Positions 17,069 through 25,987 of a stretch of DNA of 64,000 bases are shown here, piece by piece. This DNA comes from Microbulbifer taiwanensis (GTDB lineage: Bacteria > Pseudomonadota > Gammaproteobacteria > Pseudomonadales > Cellvibrionaceae): contig NZ_JACZFR010000009.1 in NCBI RefSeq assembly GCF_014904815.1, positions 62,001-126,000 on the forward strand, written 5' to 3'. The translations under genes and the position numbers were made by a program. The notes below the pieces were generated by a model. The model saw only the letters and a program-made list of their open reading frames with translations. It did not search any database and was not told the DNA's origin. Numbering within the stretch: position 1 is the first letter of the stretch; each line of letters starts with the position of its first letter.

Positions 17069-17869
17069 TCAGGGCTCGAACTGGTAGTGCGCCACTTCGC
17101 CGACGGCGAAGAACCCCGCCTCCAGCAGCAGCTCCTGGCGATTCGCCGGCGCCAGGGCCACCGCATGTTTGTGGTGACTTTTCAGGGCCTGGCCCACCAG
17201 GTGGTGGAATATCGCGCGACCGATACCGCGGCCGCGATAGTCCTGCAGGGTGACCAGGTCGTAGAAACCCAGCGCATCGGCGGACGCGAAGAGGCAGCCC
17301 GCGGCCACCGCTTCACCATCCAGTTTGCCGAGAAAGTATTTCAGCCGGCTGCGCTTCTGCTCCGGTATTTCCTGCAGCAGGTGGTAGAACTTCTTGACCT
17401 GCGGCCCCTCGCGGGCGCCGTTGTACACGGCGGCCTGGATATCGCCGACGGTGGCCAGTTCCCCGGCGGCGGCGGGCACTATTTCCAGTTTCCCCCTGAG
17501 CTCTTGCGGCAGATCGTCGTCCGCCGCCAGGCGCTGCACCTCCACCGCCATGGCCACCAGTGACTCCCGGCGCTTCAGCCCCAGTTCCGCCAGCTCCGCA
17601 TCGTCGAGGGACTTGCTGGCGCAGTGCCAGAGGGTGAAAGGGCTGTGCCGCTCGGCAAAGTAGTCGACCACGAAGCGCTGCAGTATGCGCGTCGGCATGA
17701 CCGAATTGGTTACCGCCTGGTTGAAGGTATGCGACAGCAGGCCACTGTCGCTGCGCACCACGCCGGTAATTTCCTTGGTGTGCTCCGGATTCAACAGGCC
17801 CGCACAGTAACTGGCACGGGACTCCAGGTTGCGACACACGAGGTTTTTGGCGCTGAGACTGTATTTCAT
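17069..17869 (-). CDS. GNAT-family N-acetyltransferase
   Basis: 266 residues. The C-terminal half has the acetyl-CoA-binding loop YRGRGIGRAIFHHL and the following beta-bulge region; the N-terminal half (about 120 residues) is unassigned. The gene converges on epmA with 14 bases between stops. The substrate is unknown. The leading region may be a degenerate second GNAT lobe, as in two-lobe acetyltransferases. Confidence 0.8.
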   Translation of the reverse strand: MKYSLSAKNLVCRNLESRASYCAGLLNPEHTKEITGVVRSDSGLLSHTFNQAVTNSVMPTRILQRFVVDYFAERHSPFTLWHCASKSLDDAELAELGLKRRESLVAMAVEVQRLAADDDLPQELRGKLEIVPAAAGELATVGDIQAAVYNGAREGPQVKKFYHLLQEIPEQKRSRLKYFLGKLDGEAVAAGCLFASADALGFYDLVTLQDYRGRGIGRAIFHHLVGQALKSHHKHAVALAPANRQELLLEAGFFAVGEVAHYQFEP

Positions 17870-17953
17870 GCCTGTAAGGATAGCTCCGTTTATCCTGCGT
17901 CTGAGGTGGGTCGGCGGAATTCCCTGTCGACCTGGCGCCCCGTACCGACTGGC

Positions 17954-18775
17954 TCAGGGCAGCTGCTTGTCCACTTGCGACAGCGCACTGTGATCCATCG
18001 ACAGTGCTGGCTGGTCGCAGCTCGCCCTGCAGATCACCCGCGCCGGCACGCCGGCGACCAGCTTGTGTGCCGGTACTGACTTGAGCACCACACTGCCGGA
18101 GGCGACCTGCGCGCACTCACCGATTTCGATATTGCCGAGCACCTTGCTGCCGGCGCCGATCAGCACGCCACAGCGCACTTTCGGGTGGCGGTCGCCACTC
18201 TCCTTGCCGGTGCCCCCGAGGGTAACCGACTGCATGATCGATACACTGTTTTCCACCACCGCTGTCTCACCGATCACTATACCGGTGGCGTGGTCGAGCA
18301 GTATGCCCTCCCCCAATCTGGCCGCCGGGTGTATATCCACACTGAACACCACCGAGATGCGGTGCTGCAGGAAGAGCGCCAGGGAGCGACGTTGCTGCTG
18401 CCACAGCCAGTGCGCCACGCGATAGGCCTGCAGCGCGTGGAAGCCTTTGAAATAGAGGAAGGGCTCGTAGAGGGAATTGCAGGCGGAGTCGCGCTGGTAG
18501 ACCGCAGTCAGGTCCGCGCGCGCGGCCCGGCCGATCGCCGGGTCAGCGCCCAGCGCCTCGTCGATGACTTCGCGAATCAGCAGTGCTGGCGCCACGGCGT
18601 TGTCGAGCTTGTTCGCCAGGTGAAAACTGAGCGCCGACTCCAGCGAACTGTGGTTCAGGATGGTCGCGTGCAGGAAACTGGCCAGTATCGGCTCCCGCTC
18701 CACCTGCTGGGCCACATCGGTGCGAATCTGCTGCCAGAGTTCGCCCGCCCTCGTCCTAGATTCAATCGCTTCCAT
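17954..18775 (-). CDS. cysE: Serine O-acetyltransferase
   Basis: The start at ATG 18775 (MEAIESRTR) has AAGGAG on the minus strand 8 bases upstream (18784-18789). The 273-residue protein carries the N-terminal SATase helical domain and the left-handed beta-helix with hexapeptide repeats. The HPAARLGEGILLDHATGIVIGETA segment and the GDRHPKV loop are typical. It makes O-acetylserine for cysteine synthesis. The tail (CDQPALSMDHSALS) is slightly extended. Confidence 0.95.
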   Translation of the reverse strand: MEAIESRTRAGELWQQIRTDVAQQVEREPILASFLHATILNHSSLESALSFHLANKLDNAVAPALLIREVIDEALGADPAIGRAARADLTAVYQRDSACNSLYEPFLYFKGFHALQAYRVAHWLWQQQRRSLALFLQHRISVVFSVDIHPAARLGEGILLDHATGIVIGETAVVENSVSIMQSVTLGGTGKESGDRHPKVRCGVLIGAGSKVLGNIEIGECAQVASGSVVLKSVPAHKLVAGVPARVICRASCDQPALSMDHSALSQVDKQLP

Positions 18776-18792
18776 CGATAAGACTCCTTCAG

Positions 18793-19800
18793 TTAAACGG
18801 CGCCCAGTGTCAGCGGTGGCTCCAGCAGCGCCGACTGCTGCTCGCGCAGCGCCAGTATATGCTCCGCCCAATAGCGCGGCGTGTTGAACCAGGGAAAGGC
18901 CTGGGGAAAAGCAGGATCCTGCCAGCGGCGCGCCAGCCAGGCGGCGTGGTGCATCTGGCGCAGGCAGCGCAGCGGCTCTACCAGCTGCAGTTCCTGAGGA
19001 TCAAAACTGGCAAAGGTCTCATAGCCCTCGATCACCGCGTCCAGGTAGGCGGTCTGCTCGGCGCGATTGCCGGAAATCAGCATCCAGATATCCTGGATCG
19101 CCGGCCCGGTCAGGCAGTCATCCAGATCCACGAACCAGGGGGTGTCGTCGCGCCATAAGAAGTTGCCGCTGTGGCAGTCGCCGTGCAGGCGCAGCGTGCG
19201 CCATTCGCGCTCGAACAGCGGCGCTATCTGCTCAATGATATGGCCGGTAATCGATTCGTAGGCATCGCGGTTCTCCCGCGGCAGGAAGTCGCCGGCCAGG
19301 ATAAACTCGCGGCTGTCGATGGCGAAGTGCTTCAGCGTCAGCGCCGGGCGGTACTCGAAAGGCCTGGCCCGGCCGGTCGCGTGAATGCGCCCGAGCATGG
19401 TCCCCACCTGTTCCAGGTGCTCGAAATTGTCCAGCTCGACCTGGCGCCCGCCGCGGCGCGGGAAAAGGGCGAACCGGAAGCCCTTGGCCTCCATCAGCGT
19501 GCGGCCGTCGAATTCCAGTGGCGCGACCACCGGAATCTCCGCCGCGGCCAATTCCAGGCTGAAGCGGTGTTCCTCCAGTATCTGTTCATCGCTCCAGCGC
19601 CCGGGGCGGTAGAACTTGGCGATCAGTGGCTCACCGCCCTCTACGCCCACCTGGTAGACGCGGTTTTCGTAACTGTTCAGCGGGAAGATACGCGCGTCGG
19701 AAATCAGCCCGGCGCTCTCGACGCAGTCGATAACCGCATCCGGCGTAAGGGCCTCATAGGGGTGGTGGCTCTGGGGCATAAGTTGTCCCGGGTATTGCAT
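18793..19800 (-). CDS. srkA: Stress response kinase A (SrkA/YihE)
   Basis: 335 residues aligned by eye to E. coli SrkA along its length: PLNSYENRVYQ near the N terminus, the kinase catalytic LHGDCHSGNFLWRD, the metal-binding FVDLDDCLTGPAIQD and a C-terminal LLEPPLTL. The first ATG (19800) may be replaced by ATG 19779. It is an aminoglycoside-phosphotransferase-fold Ser/Thr kinase linked to envelope and oxidative stress. It lies 17 bases upstream of cysE on the same strand. Confidence 0.95.
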   Translation of the reverse strand: MQYPGQLMPQSHHPYEALTPDAVIDCVESAGLISDARIFPLNSYENRVYQVGVEGGEPLIAKFYRPGRWSDEQILEEHRFSLELAAAEIPVVAPLEFDGRTLMEAKGFRFALFPRRGGRQVELDNFEHLEQVGTMLGRIHATGRARPFEYRPALTLKHFAIDSREFILAGDFLPRENRDAYESITGHIIEQIAPLFEREWRTLRLHGDCHSGNFLWRDDTPWFVDLDDCLTGPAIQDIWMLISGNRAEQTAYLDAVIEGYETFASFDPQELQLVEPLRCLRQMHHAAWLARRWQDPAFPQAFPWFNTPRYWAEHILALREQQSALLEPPLTLGAV

Positions 19801-20001
19801 AGGGCAGCTATGCTAACGCGGTGTGGGCGCCATCGACAATCGGAGATGGTGGCGGGCTGGTCGGCACTCTCTGTGCCCCGAGCCGCTGAACTGCGGCCGC
19901 CCCACACAGACGGTAGACTCGCCCCGCGCCCGAACGTGCGACACGCTTGCCTCGCCGCCACAATGAACTTGCGACCCACAGCCGTGCGACGGGGACCTAC
20001 C

Positions 20002-20823
20002 ATGCAGCCTGGAAGAATCTTTTCAAAATCCATAGTCCCTGCCCTCTTTCTCGGCGCCCTGGTGTCGTTGAGCGGCTGCGGCGGCGAGCGGGAAGCCGCG
20101 CGGAACGATGCCACCATCGGCAAATTGGACTCCAGATTGGAAACTCTGGAGCGGCGGGCGAGCAACTGTGCCGCCGGCCGGGACTGCGCGTCCGTATCCA
20201 TCAGCCGCGAAGTATTCGAGCAGAGGCCCGCGCTGAACAAAGCCGTGTTGCGGCTGCTGGTCCGCCAGCTGCAGGGCAATGGTGAGGACCAGACATCGGC
20301 ATCCAGCCTGGAGGAAATCGCCGATATCTTTCTCGCCGAGGCCGCGCAGATGGAAGAGATCAGCAGCGCCGTCTGGCAACTGACCGGTGAGGCCCGGCGC
20401 CTGTCCCGGCGCGGCAAGCTGCTCACCGTGGAGATCAACAGCTATCGCTATACGGGCGGCGCCCATGGCATGCCGAGTGTGCACTGGCTCAACTGGAATC
20501 TGTCCAGCGCGGAGCAGGTATCCCTGGAGCAGGTGATCGGGGATGGCAAGGAGAAGCGTTTCTGGAAGGAGGCTCAGGCGGCACACCGGCGCTGGCAGGA
20601 CAAACAGCCGGGCAGCAACCGGGATTTCCGCCAGATGTGGCCCTTCCAGCGCAGCGAGGACTTCCGTCTCGACGATGAGGGCCTGGTACTTTTGTACAAC
20701 GTCTATACCCTGGGCCCCTATGTGCTCGGCCCGGTACAACTGACCATACCCTGGAAGGATCTGCGCGATGTGGTGCGCGAACAGTACCAGCCAGCCAGTG
20801 CGCCCGACCGGCAGCGGAAATAA
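20002..20823 (+). CDS. DUF3298/RsiV-type lipoprotein
   Basis: ATG 20002 gives a 273-residue protein with a lipoprotein signal ending LSGC (Cys near residue 27). A short coiled-coil-like stretch follows. The C-terminal half carries YRYTGGAHGMPSVHWLNWN and VLLYNVYTLGPYVLGPVQLTIPW, typical of the DUF3298/RsiV family. It is likely anchored in the outer membrane facing the periplasm. Function in Gram-negatives is unclear; RsiV homologues bind lysozyme in Bacillus. Confidence 0.85.
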   Translation: MQPGRIFSKSIVPALFLGALVSLSGCGGEREAARNDATIGKLDSRLETLERRASNCAAGRDCASVSISREVFEQRPALNKAVLRLLVRQLQGNGEDQTSASSLEEIADIFLAEAAQMEEISSAVWQLTGEARRLSRRGKLLTVEINSYRYTGGAHGMPSVHWLNWNLSSAEQVSLEQVIGDGKEKRFWKEAQAAHRRWQDKQPGSNRDFRQMWPFQRSEDFRLDDEGLVLLYNVYTLGPYVLGPVQLTIPWKDLRDVVREQYQPASAPDRQRK

Positions 20824-20867
20824 AAACCATCGAGGTGACGTCCGGGTTTTCGAGCCCGCCGAACAGG

Positions 20868-21251
20868 TCAGCTGCGGACTTTTTTCGGCATCAGGTACCA
20901 GAGCAGTGCCGCCACCAGAAACAGCGCCGGCACATCGCCGAGCAGGTTGGCTCGCTCGGTGTTATCCACCAGCGCCTGCACAAACATAATGCCGCCGTGC
21001 ACTATGCTCGACCAGATGGTGAACCAGATCAGGCTGGCGTTAGCGGATGGGTCCTTGGCCGCGAGGATCAGGAAAACGCCCAGGGTCGCGTAAATACCCA
21101 TGATCATCTGCTCATATTCCGGCTGCCGCGGTGTCCAGCCCCAGCCGGACGGCCATATCCACATCATCAGCGGGTAGATCCCAAAGATGAAAATCAGCCC
21201 CACGGCAATCAGTGCCAACTTGAGTAACCTGGCCCGGCTGCTCGGTTCCAT
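20868..21251 (-). CDS. Small four-helix membrane protein
   Basis: The start at ATG 21251 is preceded on the minus strand by AAGGAGG. The 127 residues hold about four hydrophobic segments, with WIWPSGWGW and IWSSIVHGG motifs. I do not assign a family with certainty. It lies 25 bases downstream of an unknown gene and ends the ketosynthase operon, so it may be a membrane component of that pathway or a passenger. Confidence 0.75.
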   Translation of the reverse strand: MEPSSRARLLKLALIAVGLIFIFGIYPLMMWIWPSGWGWTPRQPEYEQMIMGIYATLGVFLILAAKDPSANASLIWFTIWSSIVHGGIMFVQALVDNTERANLLGDVPALFLVAALLWYLMPKKVRS

Positions 21252-21276
21252 TCCGCCACCCTCCTTGATTGTTGGA

Positions 21277-22200
21277 TCAGGCCCTGTCCAACTGCGGCCG
21301 CGCCTCGCTCGCGCCGCTACCCGATTTCTTCGCAGCAGCCTTGAGGCTGCGCAGGTAGCCGTGCAACAGTTCCGCATCCAGCCCGTGCAGCATCAGGCGA
21401 AAGCCCGCCTGCAGCGTCGAGTGCGGCACCATCGGATGGCGATTGCTCACCAGAGACAGCGCCGTAGTGTCATTCAGCAACTTACCAATATAGATGGATA
21501 CCGTCTCATCCAGCTGCAGGGAATTGCTTGCGCGCCAGAAATCGTGATCGGAGAGGAATAGCGCGTATAGCGGTGTGTACATCTCAATCGCCGTCTGCAG
21601 GTCTATCACATTGGTAACATGGCTGACGCCCGGATCCAGATCGAATTCGCCGTCTGTGATGGCATCAAAATTCAGCTTGTCGACGGCGACGATGTCGCGA
21701 TCGCTGGCGCGCAGCTTCTGGTTCAGCTCGGCAATAAAGTTGTAAATATTCAGGTCGTGGATCAAGAAGGTATCATTTAGCAGGTCTTCCAGGCTTTTTG
21801 GCCGCAGTGGTTGCGTACTCTCGATATGGACACCGTCGATATTGTCGGCGATGAACTGCAGCAGTTCAGTGCCGATATTGAAGTGGCGCAGAATCAGGTA
21901 GTTGGCATCCCGGCGCACAAAGTATTTCAGCCCCCAGTAGATGGTGCGGTGCAGTATCCTCGACGAATTCCAGCGCTCCGGAATCACTATGCGCAACAAT
22001 TGCACCAGCACGATACTGAGCCTGGCGAGGGGGCGCACCAGCGGCAGCAGCAGGCGCCGGGACCAGGTGTTATTCCCGGCGAGCAGCGCCCGCTTGGCCG
22101 GCTCGTGGATCGGCAGGCTGCGGTCCAGATAGAGCGCCAGCCAGGGGTTGGGATCCCGGGTGTTGATGGCCTCCTTTTCGAAATCTGTATTCCAGCTCAT
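21277..22200 (-). CDS. Unknown protein of ketosynthase-diiron operon
   Basis: 307 residues, start coupled to the upstream diiron gene by a one-base TGATG overlap. No motif is recognised. The middle is aromatic and charged (HRTIYWGLKYFVRRDANYLILRHF), a hydrophobic stretch at about residues 50-75 could associate with the membrane, and the C terminus is Lys/Ala/Ser-rich. The tight coupling suggests it acts with the ketosynthase and diiron enzyme. Base composition here is less GC-rich than in the surroundings. Confidence 0.8.
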   Translation of the reverse strand: MSWNTDFEKEAINTRDPNPWLALYLDRSLPIHEPAKRALLAGNNTWSRRLLLPLVRPLARLSIVLVQLLRIVIPERWNSSRILHRTIYWGLKYFVRRDANYLILRHFNIGTELLQFIADNIDGVHIESTQPLRPKSLEDLLNDTFLIHDLNIYNFIAELNQKLRASDRDIVAVDKLNFDAITDGEFDLDPGVSHVTNVIDLQTAIEMYTPLYALFLSDHDFWRASNSLQLDETVSIYIGKLLNDTTALSLVSNRHPMVPHSTLQAGFRLMLHGLDAELLHGYLRSLKAAAKKSGSGASEARPQLDRA

Positions 22201-22880
22201 CAGTAGTTGCCCAACTCTTCCAACTGCAGCAGATAGAGGCGCCCGGTGACCCGCGCGGTTTCCTGAATTTGCTCAGCCAGGCCGTCGATTGCCAGCACAC
22301 CGGTCTCGAATACATCCGCCAGCTGCTGCAGGTGGTCGTCGTCGTGTTGTGCGTGGTAGAGGTAGAAAGACACCTGGTCATCCCGAAGACCGAGATGCTG
22401 CTGCAGCGAGCGGGCGAAAATGCCGGCGAAGTGCTTGCCCAGCCCCTCGATCACAAACATGGCCCCGAGCAGATCCAGCGGGTTGCGCTGGCTGGCGCGC
22501 TGGTACATCCACGCCGAAAGCGCATTGGCCCCGATATTCTTGCGGCCGCGGCGCAGCGAATCGATATCGCCGCCCACCGCCACATAGTCCCGCTCCAGCA
22601 TCTCGTAGTCGCGGTGCTCCGTGCCGGCGTGGCCGAGAAAGGTGGAGCGCAACTCCAGGTACTGGCGATCCATCGACGAGACGGCCCGCGCTATCCAGCA
22701 GGAGCCCTCGATGACCTGCTGGTAGTGGTCGTGCAACAGAAGCCGGTAATCTTCGATCCGCACCGCGCCGCGCAGTGCGCGGGCTATGACCGGAACCTGT
22801 AGCAAGCGGCCCTCGAAATCCGCCCAGATTCTGCTGAGCTGCCGCATCAGCAGTGCGGCAGGGGTTTCCATCACTTCCAT
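22200..22880 (-). CDS. Heme-oxygenase-like diiron enzyme, second copy in window
   Basis: 226 residues (M1 at 22880 or M4 at 22871). Candidate iron ligands are H84/E88/H89 in FLGHAGTEHRDYE, E145 in FVIEGLGKHF, then H176, D180 and H183 in YHAQHDDDH. The last three have the same H-x3-D-x2-H spacing as CADD, SznF and the other HDO gene of this window. The two proteins are otherwise dissimilar. Its start follows the ketosynthase stop by one base. It could oxidise the beta-ketoacyl product of that enzyme. Confidence 0.8.
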   Translation of the reverse strand: MEVMETPAALLMRQLSRIWADFEGRLLQVPVIARALRGAVRIEDYRLLLHDHYQQVIEGSCWIARAVSSMDRQYLELRSTFLGHAGTEHRDYEMLERDYVAVGGDIDSLRRGRKNIGANALSAWMYQRASQRNPLDLLGAMFVIEGLGKHFAGIFARSLQQHLGLRDDQVSFYLYHAQHDDDHLQQLADVFETGVLAIDGLAEQIQETARVTGRLYLLQLEELGNY

Positions 22881-22881
22881 T

Positions 22882-24009
22882 TCACACCACCGTCAGGCTC
22901 ATAAAGGACGCCAGGCAGCGTCCGCTCTCGGGCACAAAGCACAGTATGCGATCGCCGCTTTGCACGGTTGCATCCCGTATCAGTTTGTCGATCAACAGGA
23001 AAATCGACGCGGAGCCCACGTTGCCCACCTCGCTCTGGTGGTTGCGCCAGCGCTCCTCCGGAATCATGGCTGATGAACAGGTAAGCAGCGTTTTCATGCG
23101 CTCGCCGAGGGAGCGCGCTGAATAGTGCGGCAGGAAATAGCGGATATCTCCCGGCGACAGACCGCGTTTATCCAGCACCTCGAGAAAGTAACCCATCCAC
23201 ACCGGGAACATCTGCTCCAGCAGAACGAAGTCCTGGCGCAGCAGCAGCGCTCCCTGCCGGTAGGCCTCCTGTGGCGAACCGAAATGGGCCCAGGGTTTGG
23301 CTTCCTCGGGATCATTGCTGTCGGCGCCGGCAAACATGCAGTTCGGAAACCGATCCGCAAATGACTTCTGTTCGATCCAGTCTATTTTCAGGCAGGTGCG
23401 GGAGCTGTCCGGTGCCGTCTCCATCACCAGTGCTGCCGCCCCGTCGGACAGGGTCCAGCGCAGAAACTCATACTGGAGTGCCTCTTCCGGGCTCATGGAG
23501 GAAAAATCGATCTCTCCGTAAAAGCCCGGCTGGAACCAGCGGCTGGAGAACTCACTGCCACAGGCGGCGGCCACCCGGTGTTCGCCGGCACGGATATTCA
23601 GGTAGGCCGACTTGATCGCCATCATGCTGCTGCCGCAGACACTCTGGTGCGAACTGATTTCCATCGGGCTGCCGCCCAGCTCGCCGTGCACGGCACTGGC
23701 GTGGCCGGGCACCAGTTGATCCGCCTGGGTGGTAGCGCAGGAGAGGTAGTCGAGCTGTCGCGAGTCCCGGCGCGCGGCATCACAGGCAGCGGTAACGGCA
23801 TTGGCCGCCATCTGCGCATTGGTGATCTGATAATTACCCGCCGCATCTATCGCGTAGTGGCGGGTCTTGATACCGTTCTGGCGCAGCGCCAGGGTTTTGA
23901 GCTTGCGGCTGTGCCCGCTGATCAGGCCGATGCGCGCTTCCATTTCCCGGTTGTCCACCGGCCGACCGGGCAGATAGCTACCGCTGCCGGTAATAAAGAC
24001 ATCCTGCAT
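22882..24009 (-). CDS. Beta-ketoacyl-ACP synthase III-like enzyme
   Basis: 375 residues with the FabH triad: C125 in HQSVCGSS, H295 in FLPHYSAR and N330 in VGNVGSAS. It is longer than housekeeping FabH and its N-terminal half is divergent, so it is more likely a specialised condensing enzyme joining an acyl starter to malonyl-ACP or another acyl chain. It is the first gene of a minus-strand operon continuing with the diiron enzyme, an unknown protein and a small membrane protein. No carrier protein gene is seen nearby. Confidence 0.88.
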   Translation of the reverse strand: MQDVFITGSGSYLPGRPVDNREMEARIGLISGHSRKLKTLALRQNGIKTRHYAIDAAGNYQITNAQMAANAVTAACDAARRDSRQLDYLSCATTQADQLVPGHASAVHGELGGSPMEISSHQSVCGSSMMAIKSAYLNIRAGEHRVAAACGSEFSSRWFQPGFYGEIDFSSMSPEEALQYEFLRWTLSDGAAALVMETAPDSSRTCLKIDWIEQKSFADRFPNCMFAGADSNDPEEAKPWAHFGSPQEAYRQGALLLRQDFVLLEQMFPVWMGYFLEVLDKRGLSPGDIRYFLPHYSARSLGERMKTLLTCSSAMIPEERWRNHQSEVGNVGSASIFLLIDKLIRDATVQSGDRILCFVPESGRCLASFMSLTVV

Positions 24010-24112
24010 TCAACTACATCCATTTATTCTTTTACAGCGCAGCCATTGTATTCGTCGCACAGTGCCCAATCCACTGCATTGCGAGCGCCAACTCCGCCGC
24101 ACCGGACAGCGA

Positions 24113-24131
24113 AACCGGGGAGCCCCCGGTT
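24113..24131 (-). terminator. Hairpin between VOC gene and ketosynthase operon
   Basis: AACCGGGG and CCCCGGTT form a perfect 8-bp stem with a 3-base loop. It follows the minus-strand VOC gene and precedes the ketosynthase gene. There is no U-run after it on that strand, so it is at best a weak terminator. Confidence 0.4.
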
Positions 24132-24187
24132 CAGCCACTGGCGTTATCCCGGTTCGGGTGGGAATTACCCCCCCGGTACCACCACGA

Positions 24188-24565
24188 CTACTCCTCCAGG
24201 TCTCCCGGAATATGGCAGACCACTTCGATATTGTGACCATCCGGGTCCACCACCGCCGCCGCATAGTAATCCGGGTGGTACTGCTGGCGCACGCCGGGTG
24301 CACCATTGTCCCTGCCGCCGGCTTCGAGCGCCACCCGGTAAAATTCGCGCACGGTGCTCCTGTCCTCCGCGCGAAAGGCGATATGCAGGTTCGGCGCCGT
24401 ACTCTTGCCCCCCTTGATCCACAGGTCAGGCTTGTCGGCCCAGCCGAAGCCGGCCCAGTCGGCGTACTCGAGAATCAATTCATAACCGAGAGGCGCCAGT
24501 GCCAGGCGGTAGAATTCCTTGCTGCGTTCGTAGCTGTGAACATGAATACCGATATGATCCAGCAT
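24188..24565 (-). CDS. VOC/glyoxalase-fold protein
   Basis: Start at ATG 24565 (MLDHIGIHVHS), with an AAGGTGAG site upstream. The 125-residue two-module protein has H8 in the first strand, LHIAFRAED in the middle, and VVDPDGHNIEVVCH at the end. The last supplies the usual metal-binding His and Glu of glyoxalase/bleomycin-resistance/dioxygenase folds. The substrate is unknown. It lies 13 bases after the ltrA stop, so the two probably share a transcript. Confidence 0.85.
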   Translation of the reverse strand: MLDHIGIHVHSYERSKEFYRLALAPLGYELILEYADWAGFGWADKPDLWIKGGKSTAPNLHIAFRAEDRSTVREFYRVALEAGGRDNGAPGVRQQYHPDYYAAAVVDPDGHNIEVVCHIPGDLEE

Positions 24566-24578
24566 TGCGGGTCTCACC

Positions 24579-25742
24579 TTAATTCCGAGAGGAAGAAATT
24601 ACCGAAATCATCACGAGCAGGACACAGACCAGGCCTGCCAGAGGAATCGGCCAGCCAGCAAAAGTAGAGGCCAAAACCAGCACAATCGCTACCGGAAACA
24701 TCAAACCGTAGCAGCCCCCTGACTTGCGGTGCGGGCGCAGGTGCAAAAGCCACAGCGCCAGCAGATACACTGCCACCGGAAGGGTAAAGGCCGCCGCAGC
24801 ACTCTGGCGATTCAGCTTCCCATGACCCGTGATGTAGTCCACGTTGACAGCAAAACCGGCGCCCGCGGCAGCAGCGGCGGCAAAGATAAAATAGTGACCG
24901 TAGCCCCAGAGGAAGGCTGCACGATTGGAAGTGAGGAACCTGTGGGCCGGCCTGTCAAAGTACAGCCACCAAAGGGAGAAGACTACGAGCAGTCCACCGC
25001 CAATGGCACGATAGAGTGCCACGGTGCCTCCATACTCTCCTGCCGCCAACTGGGCTGCGTTGGTCGCTGTCAGTATCGATTCACCCAGGACGATAATAGT
25101 AAAGAGACCGTAGCGTTCGGCGATATGACTTGGATGCCAGCTCGTCTTGGCAGCGCGCTCGGCCCACAACGGCACAGCGAGTTCCAAGCCGGCCATCAAC
25201 CACCATCCCCACATGGGCCAGCCGGAGATCAGCAATACCGCCCAGCCCAGCATCACCGCGGACACACCGAAAGCAAACCGCAGCGCCGTGGTCCGGCGCT
25301 CGGGATCATGCTTCGCAGCGCGAAGCCACAGGCTAACCAACCCTACCCGCATTACACCATAGCCGCAGAAAACCAGTGAAAAATCATGGGTCAGGAAAGC
25401 GCGCGGCACACCGGCCGCAAGTATCAGGGTTCCGACTATCTGTAAAAGCGATGCCAGCCGGTACAGGACATCACCATTGTCGTAGGCGGAAGCGAACCAG
25501 GTGAAATTCATCCAGGCCCACCAGATCGAAAAGAATACCGCCAGGTAACTCGCGACTCCGCTGGCGATATGTCCCTCGCTCAGCGCATGGTGCAGCTGGG
25601 CCGCGGCCAGGGCGACCGCGATCACGAAACTGAGGTCGAAGAACAGCTCCAGAGGCGTCGCCTGGCGGTGCACCTGTGCCGGATCCCTGGCCGGCATAGG
25701 CAGGAGCCAGCGCCTTCCTGTCGATGTGCGCTTTTCGGGCAT
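24579..25742 (-). CDS. ltrA: Low temperature requirement A-type membrane protein
   Basis: ATG 25742 gives 387 residues; an ATG at 25826 would add 28. The family signature ATPLELFFDLSFVIAVA opens the first membrane segment. About ten more hydrophobic helices follow, with the conserved HIAERYGLFTIIVLGESI. LtrA was named from a Listeria cold-sensitive mutant; its biochemical role is not established. It is on the same strand as the VOC gene. Confidence 0.9.
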   Translation of the reverse strand: MPEKRTSTGRRWLLPMPARDPAQVHRQATPLELFFDLSFVIAVALAAAQLHHALSEGHIASGVASYLAVFFSIWWAWMNFTWFASAYDNGDVLYRLASLLQIVGTLILAAGVPRAFLTHDFSLVFCGYGVMRVGLVSLWLRAAKHDPERRTTALRFAFGVSAVMLGWAVLLISGWPMWGWWLMAGLELAVPLWAERAAKTSWHPSHIAERYGLFTIIVLGESILTATNAAQLAAGEYGGTVALYRAIGGGLLVVFSLWWLYFDRPAHRFLTSNRAAFLWGYGHYFIFAAAAAAGAGFAVNVDYITGHGKLNRQSAAAAFTLPVAVYLLALWLLHLRPHRKSGGCYGLMFPVAIVLVLASTFAGWPIPLAGLVCVLLVMISVISSSRN

Positions 25743-25987
25743 GGATGCCTTACCTGGACCTTTGATTCTGTCCGTCAGAAAAATACGGCCACCCCGGAAA
25801 TCGGCTGGCGACCTTGATTCCGACATGATCTCCCGGACTACGCTTAAAGCATAGAAAAGTGCCGCAAGCTGGCGACCGTTCGCGCTTCACACTCGCCTAC
25901 TGCCTGGCGGCTGCCGTCATTTCGCACAGACGGCCGCCATTCTTTTCGACACTATTTCCGCCACTACCTTCCGGCAGGACAGTTTCC

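Noticed and set aside
21277-24009. Dialkylresorcinol (DarA/DarB) operon
   Set aside because: The ketosynthase has a FabH-type triad, but neither neighbour resembles DarA, and one is clearly an HDO-type diiron protein.
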